Shown here piece after piece: positions 5,248 through 5,556 of a stretch of 5,556 bases of DNA. The stretch is from the NCBI GenBank assembly GCA_009777165.1, contig WRML01000170.1, positions 1-5,556 on the forward strand, read 5' to 3'. Each line of letters starts with the position of its first letter. Position 1 is the first letter of the stretch. A program made the translations under genes and the position numbers. The stretch is from Kiritimatiellota bacterium. GTDB taxonomy: Bacteria; Verrucomicrobiota; Kiritimatiellia; RFP12; UBA1067. Below the pieces are notes generated by a model. The model was not told the DNA's origin and did no database searches. It worked only from the letters and a program-made list of their open reading frames with translations.

Positions 5248-5556
5248 TCAAGGTGAAGGGCGATAAAACAGGCGGTCAGGGGGGATGCGGGCGGGGGGCA
5301 TGTTGGGGCCGGACATCAATATCGGGGAGGGGTCGCCCTGATGCTCGGTCCAGGGACGGGGATAAAAACGCCAGATGCCGGAACGGTTCCAGGGCTTCGT
5401 GCGGGCGTCGGCGAAGTCAACCTGGAATGCGTGGAGGCCGCGCTTGAGGGGGATGGACCAGGTGCCGTGTCCGTGCCAGAATTGCGAGAGGGACCATTCC
5501 TCGCCGTTGATGTAGAGGCGCAGGTCGTAGCTGGGCGACTCGATCATCAGGGCGCG
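5248..5556 (-). CDS. C-terminal fragment of an exported carbohydrate-active or sulfatase-type protein, PA14-like tail (5' end outside window)
   Basis: The last 102 residues of a gene that enters from the right edge; the frame stays open to the edge (RAL before the first ATG), so the ATG at 5547 is probably internal. Visible: SYDLRLYINGEEW (9-21), where LYINGE matches the LYIDGE-type turn of PA14-like beta-sandwich domains; WSIPLKRGLHAFQVDF (33-48), the usual L-x-x-G-x-H strand that follows in such domains; and a tail of aromatic and proline residues, WRFYPRPW (62-69) and SGPNMPPARIPPD (82-94). Such tails end glycoside hydrolases, hexosaminidases and sulfatases in polysaccharide-degrading bacteria. 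The catalytic part is not in the window, so no enzyme can be named. It converges on the membrane-protein gene with 36 bp between stops and no clear terminator. Confidence 0.65.
   Translation of the reverse strand, partial: RALMIESPSYDLRLYINGEEWSLSQFWHGHGTWSIPLKRGLHAFQVDFADARTKPWNRSGIWRFYPRPWTEHQGDPSPILMSGPNMPPARIPPDRLFYRPSP

Noticed and set aside
5208..5447. Plus-strand open frame starting at the end of the membrane-protein gene
   Set aside because: Overlaps the PA14-like gene on the other strand and encodes a Gly/Arg/Cys-rich low-complexity product.

Overview
This is a mostly GC-rich, densely coded bacterial window with six supportable genes, two of them cut by the window edges. I cannot name the organism. 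Tandem TCGA-type decamers carried inside a reading frame, together with an apparent carbohydrate-active exported protein, recall planctomycete, verrucomicrobial and lentisphaeral genomes. That is an impression from memory, not something the sequence proves.

Left part (1-1642, + strand): the C-terminal part of an FtsX/MacB-type ABC-transporter permease, with its start outside the window. Its coding sequence carries three kinds of in-frame low-complexity DNA: four long G tracts flanking a perfect 11-bp-arm hairpin (13-103), a decamer array (661-720), and a second, eroded decamer array ending in a G9 run (1111-1154). All fall in linkers or in the extracytoplasmic domain.

Middle, minus strand (3160 down to 1599): a two-gene unit with a 13-nt overlap. 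It encodes a GNAT-type acyltransferase and then a class V PLP-dependent aminotransferase. The aminotransferase converges on the permease gene, and their 3' ends overlap by 44 nt. The GNAT gene has an extended -10 element placed so that its mRNA would be leaderless.

Divergent from it, plus strand (3307-4276): a good promoter drives a small gene of unknown family and, overlapping it by 8 nt, an AbiEii-type nucleotidyltransferase. The layout is that of a toxin-antitoxin or abortive-infection pair with a partner that does not look like AbiEi.

Right part: a 125-bp gap with a tandem CTCTGTG decamer, then a lower-GC gene (4402-5211) for an unrecognised protein with one membrane segment. Converging on it is the C-terminal end of a gene (5248-5556, minus) resembling the PA14-like tail of an exported carbohydrate-active or sulfatase-type enzyme.

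The most unusual material is the in-frame repeat DNA in the permease. Next are the acyltransferase-aminotransferase cassette and the AbiEii pair with its atypical partner. No rRNA, tRNA, CRISPR array or transposase was seen.
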